From Microtetraspora glauca (GTDB taxonomy: Bacteria > Actinomycetota > Actinomycetes > Streptomycetales > Streptomycetaceae), in the NCBI GenBank assembly GCA_000721275.1, contig JOFO01000010.1, forward strand, positions 1 to 64,000: a DNA stretch of 64,000 nucleotides, written 5' to 3'. Both the position numbers and the translations under genes were made by a program. The first letter of the stretch is position 1, and every line of letters starts with the position of its first letter. Shown here in pieces: positions 22,427 to 31,088 of the stretch. The notes below the pieces were generated by a model that had not been told where the DNA came from, searched no databases, and saw only the letters and a list, made by a program, of their open reading frames with translations.

Positions 22427-25255
22427 TCAGCTCACCGAGCTGTACGCCACCACACCCCGCAGCAGCGCGTCCACGGCCTTGCGCGCGTTCTTCGAGACCG
22501 TGCTGTTCTCCTTGGGCGCCGCCGCCGCGATCTGGCCGAGGACGTCGATGACCTGCTTGCACCAGCGGACGAAGTCACCGGCCGGCATCTCGGCCTCGCG
22601 CAGCACCTCGTCGAGGCTCTTGTCGGAGGCCCACTGGTAGGCGGCCCAGGCGAAGCCGAAGTCGGGCTCGCGCTGCCCGACGCCCTCCGCCTGGTTGATC
22701 TTGAACTCCTCCTCCAGGCCGTCGAGACGGCCCCAGATGCGGACCATCTCGCCGAGCGCCGCCTTGGCCCGCCCGCCGGGCACCTTCGGTGCCACGGCGT
22801 CGTCGGCCTGCCGGGCCTCGAAGACCAGGGCGGAGACGCAGGCGGCGAGTTCGGCCGGGTCGAGGCCCTCCCAGACGCCCTCGCGGAGGCACTCGCTGGC
22901 GAGGAGGTCGAGTTCGCCGTAGAGCCGGGCGAGCCGCTTGCCGTTGTCCGTGACCTCGTCCGCGCGGAGGTAGTCGAGCTCGGTGAGGAGCGCGACGATC
23001 CGGTCGAAGGTGCGGGCGATGGTGTTGGTCCGGCCCTCGATGCGCCGCTCCAGCTGCTTGGTGTCGCGCTGGAGGCGGTAGTAGCGCTCGGCCCAGCGGG
23101 CGTGGTCCTCGCGCTCGTCGCAGCCGTGGCAGGGATGGGCACGGATCGCCGCGCGCAGGCGGGCGATCTCGCGGTCGTCGGCGGCGCCGGAGCGCTGCTT
23201 GCGGTGGCGCTCCGGATTGATGTGCCCGGCCTTGGAGCGCAGCGCGGAGGCCAGGTCGCGGCGGGACTGCGGGGAGCGCGGGTTGAAGGTGCGCGGGATG
23301 CGCATCCGCTCCAGGGCCTCCACCGGGACGGGGAAGTCGATGGAGGCGAGGCGCTTGACCTGCCGCTCGGCGGTGAGGACGAGGGGCCGGGGGCCGTCGT
23401 GGTGCTCGAAGCCGCGGTGGCCGTTGGTGCGGCCGGCCGGGATGCCGGGGTCGAGGACGAGGGCGAGGCCCGCGAACTTGCCGGTGGGGACGTGGATGAC
23501 GTCGCCGGGCTTGAGCTTCTCCAGGGAGGCGGCGGCCTGGGCGCGGCGCTGCGCGGCGCCCTGCTTGGCCAGTTCCGTCTCGCGGTCCTTGAGGTCGCGG
23601 CGGAGCCGCGCGTACTCCTCGAAGTCGCCGAGGTGGCAGGTCATGCCCTCGCGGTAGCCGGTCAGGCCCTCCTCGTTGCGCTGGACCTGGCGGGAGATGC
23701 CGACGACGGAGCGGTCGGCCTGGAACTGGGCGAACGAGGTCTCCAGGAGCTCCCGGGAGCGGTGCCGGCCGAACTGGTCGACGAGGTTGACCGCCATGTT
23801 GTACGACGGCCGGAAGCTGGAGCGCAGCGGGTAGGTGCGGGTGCCGGCCAGGCCGGCCAGGTGCTCGGGGTCGAGGCCGCGCTGCCAGAGGACGACGGCG
23901 TGGCCCTCGACGTCGATGCCGCGGCGGCCGGCGCGGCCGGTGAGCTGGGTGTACTCGCCCGGGGTGATGTCGGCGTGCTGCTCGCCGTTCCACTTGACGA
24001 GCTTCTCCAGGATGACGGTCCGCGCGGGCATGTTGATGCCGAGGGCGAGCGTCTCGGTGGCGAAGACGGCCTTCACGAGGCCGCGGACGAACAGCTCCTC
24101 GACGACCTCCTTGAAGGTCGGGAGCATGCCGGCGTGGTGGGCCGCGATGCCGCGCTCCAGCGCCTCCAGCCACTCGTAGTAGCCGAGGACGTTCAGGTCC
24201 TCGTCGGGGATGGAGGCGGTGCGGGCCTCGACGATCTCGCGGACCCGCAGGCGGGCGGCGTCGTCGTTGAGCCGGAGGCCGGCGTAGAGGCACTGCTGGA
24301 CGGCGGCCTCGCAGCCGGCCCGGCTGAAGATGAAGGTGATGGCGGGGAGCAGTCCCTCGGCGTCGAGGCGCTCGATGACCTCGGGGCGGCCGGGGGTCCA
24401 GATGCGGGAGCGCTGGCGGCGCTCGCGCTCGCGGTCGGCCTCGCGGACCATCTTGCCCCGGCGCCGGTCGCGGGGGTTGTACGTGCGCGAGTTCTCGGTG
24501 CGGGCGAGGCGGAGGAGGTCGGGGTTGACCTCGCGGCGGGCGGCGCCGCGGCCTCCGTGGTCGGTCTCCTCCTCGAAGAGGTCGTACATCCGGCGGCCGG
24601 CGAGGACGTGCTGCCAGAGCGGGACGGGGCGGCTCTCGGAGACGATGACGTCGGTGTCGCCGCGGACGGTGTCCAGCCAGTCGCCGAACTCCTCCGCGTT
24701 GGACACGGTCGCCGAGAGTGACACCAGGGTGACCGACTCGGGGAGGTGGATGATCACTTCCTCCCAGACGGCGCCGCGGAAGCGGTCCGAGAGGTAGTGG
24801 ACCTCGTCCATGACGACGTAGCCGAGGCCGGAGAGGGCCTGGGACCCCGCGTAGAGCATGTTGCGGAGGACCTCGGTGGTCATGACGACGATCGGCGCGT
24901 CGCCGTTGACGCTGTTGTCGCCGGTGAGCAGGCCGACCTTGTCGGGGCCGTACCGCTTGACGAGGTCGGCGTACTTCTGGTTCGACAGCGCCTTGATGGG
25001 GGTCGTGTAGAAGCACTTGCGGCCCTGGGTGAGGGCGAGGTGGACGGCGAACTCGCCGACGATGGTCTTGCCGGAGCCCGTGGGGGCGGCCACGAGCACG
25101 CCCTTGCCCGCTTCCAGGGCCTGGCACGCCTCGATCTGGAACGGGTCCAGACCGAACTCGTACATCTCCCGGAAGGGGGCCAGTGCGGTGGCCTGCTCGG
25201 CGTTGCGCGCGCGTGCTGCCGCGTACGCCTCGGCTGGGGTGAGGTCCTCTGTCAT
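22427..25255 (-). CDS. DEVH-box (Ski2/Mtr4-like, HelY-type) RNA helicase
   Basis: A 942-residue superfamily 2 helicase. Walker A AAPTGSGKT is near residue 55, DEVH in VVMDEVHYL near 150, SAT motif VSLSATVSN near 180, and motif VI QLTGRAGRRGID near 440. A long helical C-terminal half with a CHGCDERE zinc-like segment near 700 matches DSHCT-containing helicases related to eukaryotic Ski2/Mtr4, which unwind RNA for decay. The ATG at 25255 opens MTEDLTPAEAYAAAR; longer readings run backwards through tatC in the wrong frame. It lies downstream of tatC but is separated from it by a terminator, so it has its own promoter. Confidence 0.9.
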   Translation of the reverse strand: MTEDLTPAEAYAAARARNAEQATALAPFREMYEFGLDPFQIEACQALEAGKGVLVAAPTGSGKTIVGEFAVHLALTQGRKCFYTTPIKALSNQKYADLVKRYGPDKVGLLTGDNSVNGDAPIVVMTTEVLRNMLYAGSQALSGLGYVVMDEVHYLSDRFRGAVWEEVIIHLPESVTLVSLSATVSNAEEFGDWLDTVRGDTDVIVSESRPVPLWQHVLAGRRMYDLFEEETDHGGRGAARREVNPDLLRLARTENSRTYNPRDRRRGKMVREADRERERRQRSRIWTPGRPEVIERLDAEGLLPAITFIFSRAGCEAAVQQCLYAGLRLNDDAARLRVREIVEARTASIPDEDLNVLGYYEWLEALERGIAAHHAGMLPTFKEVVEELFVRGLVKAVFATETLALGINMPARTVILEKLVKWNGEQHADITPGEYTQLTGRAGRRGIDVEGHAVVLWQRGLDPEHLAGLAGTRTYPLRSSFRPSYNMAVNLVDQFGRHRSRELLETSFAQFQADRSVVGISRQVQRNEEGLTGYREGMTCHLGDFEEYARLRRDLKDRETELAKQGAAQRRAQAAASLEKLKPGDVIHVPTGKFAGLALVLDPGIPAGRTNGHRGFEHHDGPRPLVLTAERQVKRLASIDFPVPVEALERMRIPRTFNPRSPQSRRDLASALRSKAGHINPERHRKQRSGAADDREIARLRAAIRAHPCHGCDEREDHARWAERYYRLQRDTKQLERRIEGRTNTIARTFDRIVALLTELDYLRADEVTDNGKRLARLYGELDLLASECLREGVWEGLDPAELAACVSALVFEARQADDAVAPKVPGGRAKAALGEMVRIWGRLDGLEEEFKINQAEGVGQREPDFGFAWAAYQWASDKSLDEVLREAEMPAGDFVRWCKQVIDVLGQIAAAAPKENSTVSKNARKAVDALLRGVVAYSSVS

Positions 25256-25349
25256 CTTGTCTTCGAGACTACCCGCCCCCTCTGACAGCCACGCGATCTT
25301 TATGGCGGGCCGCGGGCGGCCGGGGACGGGGAGCGGCCGGAGACGACGA

Positions 25350-25378
25350 AGGTCCCCCGGGCGGTGTCCGGGGGACCT
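25350..25378 (-). terminator. tatA-tatC operon terminator
   Basis: An 11-bp perfect stem (AGGTCCCCCGG and complement) with a 7-nt loop lies 30 bp after the tatC stop codon. Confidence 0.7.
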
Positions 25379-25407
25379 GAGGGGCCGGTGTGCCGGCTCC
25401 GGCGGGG

Positions 25408-26367
25408 TCAGGTGATGTCGTCGTACCCCTCGGCGCGGTGGGCGCGGGCTCCGTCGGTGTCGCCGGTGGCCTGCTCGGGCAGCGCGCGGGCGGCGGGCAC
25501 GGCGTCGAGGGCGCCGACGGGCTCGGGGGTGAGGTCGAGGACGGACGCCTCGTCGTCGGAGAGCTGGGCGTCGGTGTCGCGGCGGGCCCGGCGCCGGTCG
25601 TTCAGCAGCGAGAAGCCGACGGCGACGAAGTACAGGACGATGATCGGCCCGGCGAGGGCGATCATGCCGACCGGGTCGGTGGACGGGGTCGCGACGGCGC
25701 CGAAGACGAAGGTGCCCATCACCATGCCCCGCCACCAGCCGGCCATGCGCTTGCCGGTGACCACGCCGGTGAGGTTGAGCATGATCAGCAGCAGCGGCAC
25801 CTCGAAGGCGAGGCCGAAGACGAGCACCATCCTGGTGGTGAAGTCCAGGAGGTCGTCGAGGGAGAGGAAGTTCGAGGCGATCTCGGGCGTGATGCTGATG
25901 AGGACGCGCACGCTGACCGGCATGATGTAGAACGCCGTCCAGGCGCCGGCCACGAAGAGGGGGACGGCGACGGCGGCGAACCAGTACGTGTACTTCTTCT
26001 CGGTCTTGTGCAGTCCGGGCGCGATGAAGGCCCACAGCTGGTAGAGCCAGACCGGGCTGGAGACGATGAGGCCGGCCAGCATGATCACCTTCACCGTGGA
26101 GGTGAACGGCGAGAGCATGGTCTGGTAGGCGAGGACGACGCAGCGTCCGCCCGTGTTGTCGGACAGAGAGCTGTCCGGGGGGCACTTCGGTACGGGGGAC
26201 GACAGAAGGTCCATCAGCTGCTGGCTGAAGAACGCCGCCACCACGGAGGCGACGACGACCGCCAGCATCGCCTTGGCGAGGCGATTGCGCAGCTCACGGA
26301 GGTGATCGGCGAGAGGCATCCGCCCCTCGGGATCCTTCTCCTTCTTCAGGCGGGCAGACTTGGGCAA
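25408..26367 (-). CDS. tatC: Sec-independent protein translocase TatC
   Basis: A 319-residue multi-spanning membrane protein with about six helices. The N-terminal PLADHLRELRNRLAKA contains the conserved Glu used in twin-arginine signal recognition. The last 65 residues are a charged cytoplasmic tail. It forms the receptor of the Tat pathway that exports folded proteins, which Streptomyces uses heavily. The start is a TTG at 26367 with GAGGA upstream. It lies 77 bp downstream of tatA. No tatB gene is in this window; in Streptomyces it lies elsewhere. Confidence 0.93.
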   Translation of the reverse strand: MPKSARLKKEKDPEGRMPLADHLRELRNRLAKAMLAVVVASVVAAFFSQQLMDLLSSPVPKCPPDSSLSDNTGGRCVVLAYQTMLSPFTSTVKVIMLAGLIVSSPVWLYQLWAFIAPGLHKTEKKYTYWFAAVAVPLFVAGAWTAFYIMPVSVRVLISITPEIASNFLSLDDLLDFTTRMVLVFGLAFEVPLLLIMLNLTGVVTGKRMAGWWRGMVMGTFVFGAVATPSTDPVGMIALAGPIIVLYFVAVGFSLLNDRRRARRDTDAQLSDDEASVLDLTPEPVGALDAVPAARALPEQATGDTDGARAHRAEGYDDIT

Positions 26368-26444
26368 CCCACGTCCTCATCTCGTGCGGGCATGCCGCTG
26401 GGCGGCGTACGTGCGGGGCGGGCGGTTCGGCGCCGGAGGGTGGG

Positions 26445-26732
26445 TCAGCGCTGGGTGGTGTCCGACGCCTCGGTCACGGGACGGCCGCCGGTCACGTCGC
26501 CGGGGGCGGCCTTGATGGTGCGCGGGGCGGGGGCGGCCTGCTCGGCGGGCGCCTCGGCCGGGGCGGCGGCGGACTCCTGGCCCTCCGACTTCATGGCCTT
26601 CGCCTCGCTCTTCAGGATGCGGGCGGACTTGCCGAGGGAGCGCGCCATCTCCGGGAGCTTCTTGGCGCCGAAGAGGAGCACGACGACCAGCAGGATGAGG
26701 CTGATCTCCAGGGGACCGATCTGACGGAACAT
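26445..26732 (-). CDS. tatA: Sec-independent protein translocase TatA
   Basis: A 95-residue protein with one N-terminal membrane helix ([20 protein letters not shown]), the family FGxxKLP hinge, an amphipathic helix ([19 protein letters not shown]) and a flexible Ala/Pro-rich tail. It forms the Tat translocation pore with TatC. The ATG at 26732 directly precedes FRQIGPLE. It starts the tatA-tatC operon. Confidence 0.93.
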   Translation of the reverse strand: MFRQIGPLEISLILLVVVLLFGAKKLPEMARSLGKSARILKSEAKAMKSEGQESAAAPAEAPAEQAAPAPRTIKAAPGDVTGGRPVTEASDTTQR

Positions 26733-26918
26733 ACTGTGGTCTCTCTTCTCACCGAGGCGGCATGGGTGCGTGCCCGGCCGGTCGGACCTGCGTCCGGCCA
26801 CCGCGCTGTCTGCGATCGTAACCCGCAGGAGTAAACGTCGGGCAATGCCCGTGCATACTCCCGCTTGCGTCCGGGGGGCCCTGATCAGGCCGGATCGGCA
26901 GGGCGCCGGGGCCTCGAC

Positions 26919-27116
26919 TCACGGCAGGGAGCGGCCGGTTCGGGCCAGTCCGGTGGCGGCGGTCTCCAGGTCCTCGGCGGCGCGCTGGATGCGCTGTGTG
27001 GTGACTTCCACTTGGCGGCCGAGGCGCCGGACCTCCAGGAAGACCCGGACGGCGAGGACGCCGAGGACGGCGAGGCCGAGGAAGCCGAGGGCGATCGCGA
27101 GCATGGGCCAGAACAT
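26919..27116 (-). CDS. Small single-pass membrane protein with C-terminal helix
   Basis: A 65-residue protein: a membrane helix at residues 4-26 (MLAIALGFLGLAVLGVLAV) and then a charged amphipathic segment (RRLGRQVEVTTQRIQRAAED), probably a coiled coil. The shape is like DUF948-type membrane-anchored proteins, but I cannot name a family with confidence. It lies between tatA and the zinc-ribbon gene in the same orientation. The ATG at 27116 has a weak ribosome site; ATG at 27104 is an alternative. Good third-codon G+C and conserved-looking hydrophobic pattern argue for a real gene. Confidence 0.65.
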   Translation of the reverse strand: MFWPMLAIALGFLGLAVLGVLAVRVFLEVRRLGRQVEVTTQRIQRAAEDLETAATGLARTGRSLP

Positions 27117-27153
27117 GGACCGAGCCTAGTCGTCGGGGGGGGCGGGGTGCCGG

Positions 27154-27402
27154 TCAGGCGGTGGTGTGGAGGCGGAGGGTGCGGACGCCGCCGCCGGTGA
27201 GGAGTTCGACGATGCGGTCGCCGGCGGGCTTGCGGACGGCGCTGCCGCACTCGGGGCAGGTGAAGGAGTAGAAGGTGGTGCGGCGGCTGGCTCCGATGGC
27301 CAGGCGCAGGGCGCCGGCGGCGAGTTCGAAGCGGCAGCGGCAGTCGGGGCAGGCGGCCTTGAAGAGGACCGGGGCCACCGAAGCCGACAGGCCGGACATC
27401 AC
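27154..27402 (-). CDS. Small zinc-ribbon-like protein
   Basis: An 82-residue protein with two CxxC knuckles, CPDC near residue 20 and CPEC near 52, which together can hold one zinc ion. The rest is basic and short, with no other domain. It could bind nucleic acid or a protein partner; the function is unknown. GTG at 27402 is favoured because GAGGGA lies 7 nt before it; ATG codons at 27408 and 27399 are in the same frame. It sits between pafC and the small membrane protein gene. Confidence 0.7.
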   Translation of the reverse strand: MMSGLSASVAPVLFKAACPDCRCRFELAAGALRLAIGASRRTTFYSFTCPECGSAVRKPAGDRIVELLTGGGVRTLRLHTTA

Positions 27403-27498
27403 GGACATTTCCCTCAACTCTCTCTGCCTCGAACTCCCTGGACCTTCACCGCGCCCGCCCTGCCCGACCCGCCCCCGCCGGGCGGGAACGGGTCCGTG

Positions 27499-28452
27499 TC
27501 AGACGCCCTCGTACGCGGCGAGCGCGGCGGTCGCCGCCTCCCGGGCGCTGTCCGCGAGCCCGGCCGGCGAGACGATCCGCCCGTCGCTGCCGAGCCGCAG
27601 CGCGAGCCGCTTCAGCGAGGCCGGGTCGGGGGTCCGCAGGGTGATCCGCAGACCGCCGTCCGGCAGCTCGTCGGCCCGGTCGTGCGGGTAGTACTCGGCG
27701 ACCCACCGGCCACCGGGACCGACCTCGACCACCACCTCGGGGTCGTCGGCCGACGGCTGCACCAGCCCCTCGGAGAGGTCGCGCAGCTCCAGCTCCGGCG
27801 GCGCGGCGGCCTCCTCCAGGATCCGGACCTCGGCCACCCGGTCGAGCCGGAAGGTGCGGCGCGCCTCGGAGAGCCGGCACCACGCCTCCATGTAGGTGTG
27901 GCCGACGGCGAACAGGCGGATGGGGTCGACCTCGCGCTCGGTGAGCTCGTCGCGGGCCGGCGAGTAGTAGCGCAGCCAGAGCCGCTTGCGCTCGGAGATG
28001 GCCCGGTCGACCTCGGCGAAGACGCCGCCCTCGGACTCGAAGGTGACCGAGAGGCGGGAGCTGGCGCCGGCGGCCTCGCCGGCCGCGGCCTCCAGCTTGG
28101 CGGTGGCGCGGACCAGCGCGTCCCGGTCGCCCTCGCGCAGCCCGGGCAGGGTGGCGACGGCGCGGGCGGCGACGAGCAGCGCGGTCGCCTCGTCGGCGGC
28201 GAGCCGGAGCGGTTCGGCGACGTCGTCGGGGTTGTGCCACCAGATGCGGTCGCCGTCGGTGTCGATGTCGAGGAGGTCGCCGCCCCGGAAGCTGGTGCCG
28301 CACATGGGCAGCACGTCGAGGTCGGAGATCAGCTCGTCCTCGGTGATGCCGAAGGCGCGCGCCACGTCGGCGACGTGGGCGCCGGGGCGCTCGCGGAGGT
28401 AGGTGACGAGGGAGAGCATCCGCCTCGTCTGGTCGATCGCGTTGGCAGCCAT
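27499..28452 (-). CDS. pafC: WYL-domain transcriptional activator PafC
   Basis: A 317-residue regulator with an N-terminal winged helix (residues about 5-60, HVADVARAFGITEDELISDL) and a WYL domain in the middle (residues about 145-220) followed by a WCX extension. In mycobacteria PafB and PafC act as a heterodimer that, with RNA polymerase, activates the LexA-independent DNA-damage regulon. The ATG at 28452 lies 16 bp after the pafB stop, so they form an operon. Linkage to the Pup-proteasome cluster is the standard actinobacterial arrangement. Confidence 0.9.
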   Translation of the reverse strand: MAANAIDQTRRMLSLVTYLRERPGAHVADVARAFGITEDELISDLDVLPMCGTSFRGGDLLDIDTDGDRIWWHNPDDVAEPLRLAADEATALLVAARAVATLPGLREGDRDALVRATAKLEAAAGEAAGASSRLSVTFESEGGVFAEVDRAISERKRLWLRYYSPARDELTEREVDPIRLFAVGHTYMEAWCRLSEARRTFRLDRVAEVRILEEAAAPPELELRDLSEGLVQPSADDPEVVVEVGPGGRWVAEYYPHDRADELPDGGLRITLRTPDPASLKRLALRLGSDGRIVSPAGLADSAREAATAALAAYEGV

Positions 28453-28468
28453 GCGGTTCGTCTCCCCC

Positions 28469-29425
28469 TCAGCCCTTGGCGACGGCGCGCAGCCGCTCCA
28501 CCACGTCGGCGCGCAGGTCGGCCGGTTCCAGTACGACGACGTCGGGGCCGAACTCGACGAGCCAGGCGTCGAGGCCGTGCCCGTACGGGATCTCCAGCTC
28601 GTCCCAGCCGTCGGGGCCCTCGCTGGTCTCGGTGGCGCGGGCGCGCAGCGGGTAGCCGCAGCCGGCGCGGAGCCGGATGCGGGCGGTGCGGGTCGCGGTC
28701 TCGCCGGCCCAGCTCTCCACGGTCTCGCGGACGGTGACGTGGTCGGGCACGGGCGCGGTGAAGGCGCCGGCCCGGGAGCGGACCCTGCCGGTGATGCGGG
28801 ACAGGCGGAAGACGCGCTCGGCGCCGCGGTCGCGGTCCCAGCCGGCCAGGTACCAGTGGCCGCGCCAGCACTCCAGCGCCCAGGGCTCGACCTGGCGGGG
28901 CTCGGGGCGGGCGGCGTTGGCCTTGCGGTAGTCGAAGACGACGGGGCGCCGGTCGCGGCAGGCGAGCATCAGCGGCTCGAAGGCGGCCTCGTGGACCGGG
29001 ATGCGGGGTTCGAGGGCGCTGGGCTGGATCTCGTACGTCTCCTCCGCCTCGGGCATGCCGGCGGCGCGGAGCTTCTGGAGGGCACCGCTGGCGGCGCCGG
29101 CCAGGCGGGCCTGCTGCCAGACCTTGGCGGCGAGACCGAGCGCGGCGGCCTCCTCGGCGTCCAGGGTGATGGGCGGGAGGCGGTTGGAGTCGCGGCGGGC
29201 GAGGTAGCCGGTCTCGCCGTCGAGGTTCTCGACGGTCTCGATGACCAGGCCGAGCTCGCGGAGGTCGTCCTTGTCCCGCTCGAACATGCGGTTGAACGCC
29301 TCGTCGCCGCTCGCCTCCAGGTACGCCTCGATCGAGCCGCGCAGTTCGCGCTTGCTGAGCGCGCGTCGCGTCCCGAGCAGGCACAGCGCGAGATTCATGA
29401 GCCGCTCGGCCTTGGCAATCGCCAT
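28469..29425 (-). CDS. pafB: WYL-domain transcriptional activator PafB
   Basis: A 318-residue paralogue of the next gene: winged helix-turn-helix in residues 1-75, then WYL domain around 145-225 (PVVFDYRKANA, WYLAGWDRDRG) and a C-terminal WCX region. The literal WYL triad appears in GHWYLAGWD. It partners with PafC in the DNA-damage response. The ATG at 29425 gives the usual MAIAKAERLMNL start; the upstream in-frame extension crosses the terminator at 29501-29535 and is rejected. The preceding FKBP genes are separated by that terminator. Confidence 0.9.
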   Translation of the reverse strand: MAIAKAERLMNLALCLLGTRRALSKRELRGSIEAYLEASGDEAFNRMFERDKDDLRELGLVIETVENLDGETGYLARRDSNRLPPITLDAEEAAALGLAAKVWQQARLAGAASGALQKLRAAGMPEAEETYEIQPSALEPRIPVHEAAFEPLMLACRDRRPVVFDYRKANAARPEPRQVEPWALECWRGHWYLAGWDRDRGAERVFRLSRITGRVRSRAGAFTAPVPDHVTVRETVESWAGETATRTARIRLRAGCGYPLRARATETSEGPDGWDELEIPYGHGLDAWLVEFGPDVVVLEPADLRADVVERLRAVAKG

Positions 29426-29500
29426 GGACGCCCTGCACCCTCTTCCCCGGTTCCGTTCTCGGACGTCCGACCGTACCGCCCCGGGGTGTCCGGACAAAAG

Positions 29501-29535
29501 CCGAGGGCCCCCGCCGCGGAGGCGGGGGCCCTCGG
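29501..29535 (-). terminator. FKBP-gene terminator
   Basis: A perfect 15-bp stem (CCGAGGGCCCCCGCC and complement) with a 5-nt loop is followed, reading leftwards, by CTTTTG. It is a typical intrinsic terminator 19 bp after the FKBP stop. Confidence 0.85.
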
Positions 29536-29554
29536 TGGGGGCGTGCGGGGCGGA

Positions 29555-29935
29555 TCAGCCCTTCTTCACGGCCACCAGGTCGCAGACGAAGATCAGCGTC
29601 TCGCCGGGGCCGATCTTGGCGCCGGCGCCGCGGTCGCCGTAGGCGAGGTGCGCGGGGATGATCAGCTGGCGGCGGCCGCCGACCTTCATGCCCTGGACGC
29701 CCTGGTCCCAGCCCTTGATGACCTGGCCGACACCGAGCTGGAAGGGCAGCGCCTCGCCGCGGTTCCAGGAGGCGTCGAACTCCTCGCCGGTGCTGAAGGA
29801 GACACCGACGTAGTGGACCTGGACGTGGTCACCGGCGGCGGCGGTCTCGCCGTCGCCCTCCCAGATGTCCTTGATCTCCAGGTCGGCCGGCGGCTCGCCG
29901 CCCGGGAAGTCGACCTCGGGCTTCTCGATGCTCAC
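29555..29935 (-). CDS. FKBP-type peptidyl-prolyl cis-trans isomerase, cytoplasmic
   Basis: A 126-residue single-domain FKBP. The active-site features VHYVGVSFSTGEEFDASW, the pocket Trp in QVIKGWDQGVQGM and IPAHLAYGDRG are all intact. No signal peptide, so it acts on cytoplasmic proline bonds. The GTG at 29935 is preceded by GAGGAG. It follows a two-domain lipoprotein FKBP in the same orientation with a 96-bp gap. Both sit between pafA and pafBC. Confidence 0.92.
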   Translation of the reverse strand: MSIEKPEVDFPGGEPPADLEIKDIWEGDGETAAAGDHVQVHYVGVSFSTGEEFDASWNRGEALPFQLGVGQVIKGWDQGVQGMKVGGRRQLIIPAHLAYGDRGAGAKIGPGETLIFVCDLVAVKKG

Positions 29936-30031
29936 TGCAGTGTGCTCCTCATACGGGTGGAACCGCGCGGACGATGGCCCGCGCGACCCCGACAACCTAC
30001 CTCGTGGCGGCCCGGGTCGCGCGGGAACCGG

Positions 30032-30970
30032 CTACTGCTTGGCGAGGATGTCCACGGTGAAGACGAGGGTCGAGTTCGCCGGGATCGGACCCTGGGCCTT
30101 GTCGCCGTAGCCGTCGGCCGGCGGGACGACGAGGAGCACGCGGCTGCCGACCTTCTTGCCCGCCAGGCCCTTGGTCCAGCCCGGGATGACGCCGGACAGC
30201 TGGAAGGTGGCCGGGGCGCCCCGGTCGTAGGAGCTGTCGAACTTCTTGCCGTCCTTCCAGAGCACTCCCTGGTACTGGACGGTCAGGGTGTCGGTGTTCT
30301 TGACGGCCTCGCCCTTGCCCTCGATGACGTAGTTCGAGACGAGCGCCTTCGGGGCGTCGGTCTTCGGCACGGTCAGCGAGGGGGCCTTGCCGTCGGTGTT
30401 GGTGCCGACCTTGGGCAGGTCCTTGTTCTCCTGGGCGACGGCGGTGCCCTCGGCGGACTTCGGGATGGTGGTCGCCTTCAGGATGTCGACGACGAAGACG
30501 AGGGTGGCGCCGCCCTTGATGCTGGGCGGGGAGCCCTGATCGCCGTAGCCGAGCTCCGGCGGGATGCCGATCTCGACGCGGCTGCCGACCTTCTGGCCCT
30601 TCAGACCCTGGTCCCAGCCCTTGATGACCTGCCCGGCGCCGAGGGTGAGGGTGAACGGCTCGCCCCGGTCGAAGCTGTTGTCGAAGGGGGTCGTGGAGTC
30701 CCAGGTCTGACCGAGGTAGTTGACCTGGAGGGCGTCGCCGTCCTTGGTCACCGGGCCGTCGCCCTCGCTGACGACGTTGACCTTGAGCTGCTTCGGCGGG
30801 TCGCCCTCGCCCTTCGAGAGGGTGGGCTTCTCCCCGAACTTCTGGCCCGCGGTGATGGCCGGAAGCCCGTTGGTCATCGAGGCGTTATCGGAGCCCTTGG
30901 TCTCGCTGCCGCACGCCGCTGTGGTGAGCAGCAGCAGCGGGACGACGAGAAGGCCGGCAAGTCGGCGCAC
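30032..30970 (-). CDS. Lipoprotein with two tandem FKBP domains
   Basis: A 312-residue exported isomerase. Residues 1-20 are a lipoprotein signal (LLVVPLLLLTTAAC, lipidated Cys near 20). Two FKBP domains follow. The first, about 75-170, is complete with QVIKGWDQGLKGQ. The second, about 215-310, is complete but has VIPGWTKGLAGK in place of the usual IKGW. It probably folds secreted proteins on the outer membrane face. The GTG at 30970 has GAGGA 4-5 nt upstream. Neighbouring cytoplasmic FKBP is transcribed in the same direction. Confidence 0.9.
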   Translation of the reverse strand: MRRLAGLLVVPLLLLTTAACGSETKGSDNASMTNGLPAITAGQKFGEKPTLSKGEGDPPKQLKVNVVSEGDGPVTKDGDALQVNYLGQTWDSTTPFDNSFDRGEPFTLTLGAGQVIKGWDQGLKGQKVGSRVEIGIPPELGYGDQGSPPSIKGGATLVFVVDILKATTIPKSAEGTAVAQENKDLPKVGTNTDGKAPSLTVPKTDAPKALVSNYVIEGKGEAVKNTDTLTVQYQGVLWKDGKKFDSSYDRGAPATFQLSGVIPGWTKGLAGKKVGSRVLLVVPPADGYGDKAQGPIPANSTLVFTVDILAKQ

Positions 30971-31038
30971 GTGTTCCTCAGATCTCAGACGGCACGGTAG
31001 TTGTCCGGACACTCTAGGGGACCCGCGCGTGACGTCCA

Positions 31039-31067
31039 GGGCCCCGCGCGTCGTCCGCGCGGGGCCC
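31039..31067 (-). terminator. pafA terminator
   Basis: A 12-bp perfect stem (GGGCCCCGCGCG and complement) with a 5-nt loop lies 21 bp after the pafA stop. Confidence 0.75.
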
Positions 31068-31088
31068 CGACCTGCTCTTGTGATCGTC

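Noticed and set aside
25256..26185. N-terminal extension of the helicase frame through tatC
   Set aside because: The region encodes TatC in another frame with clear family features, and a terminator hairpin lies in it. The helicase begins at 25255.
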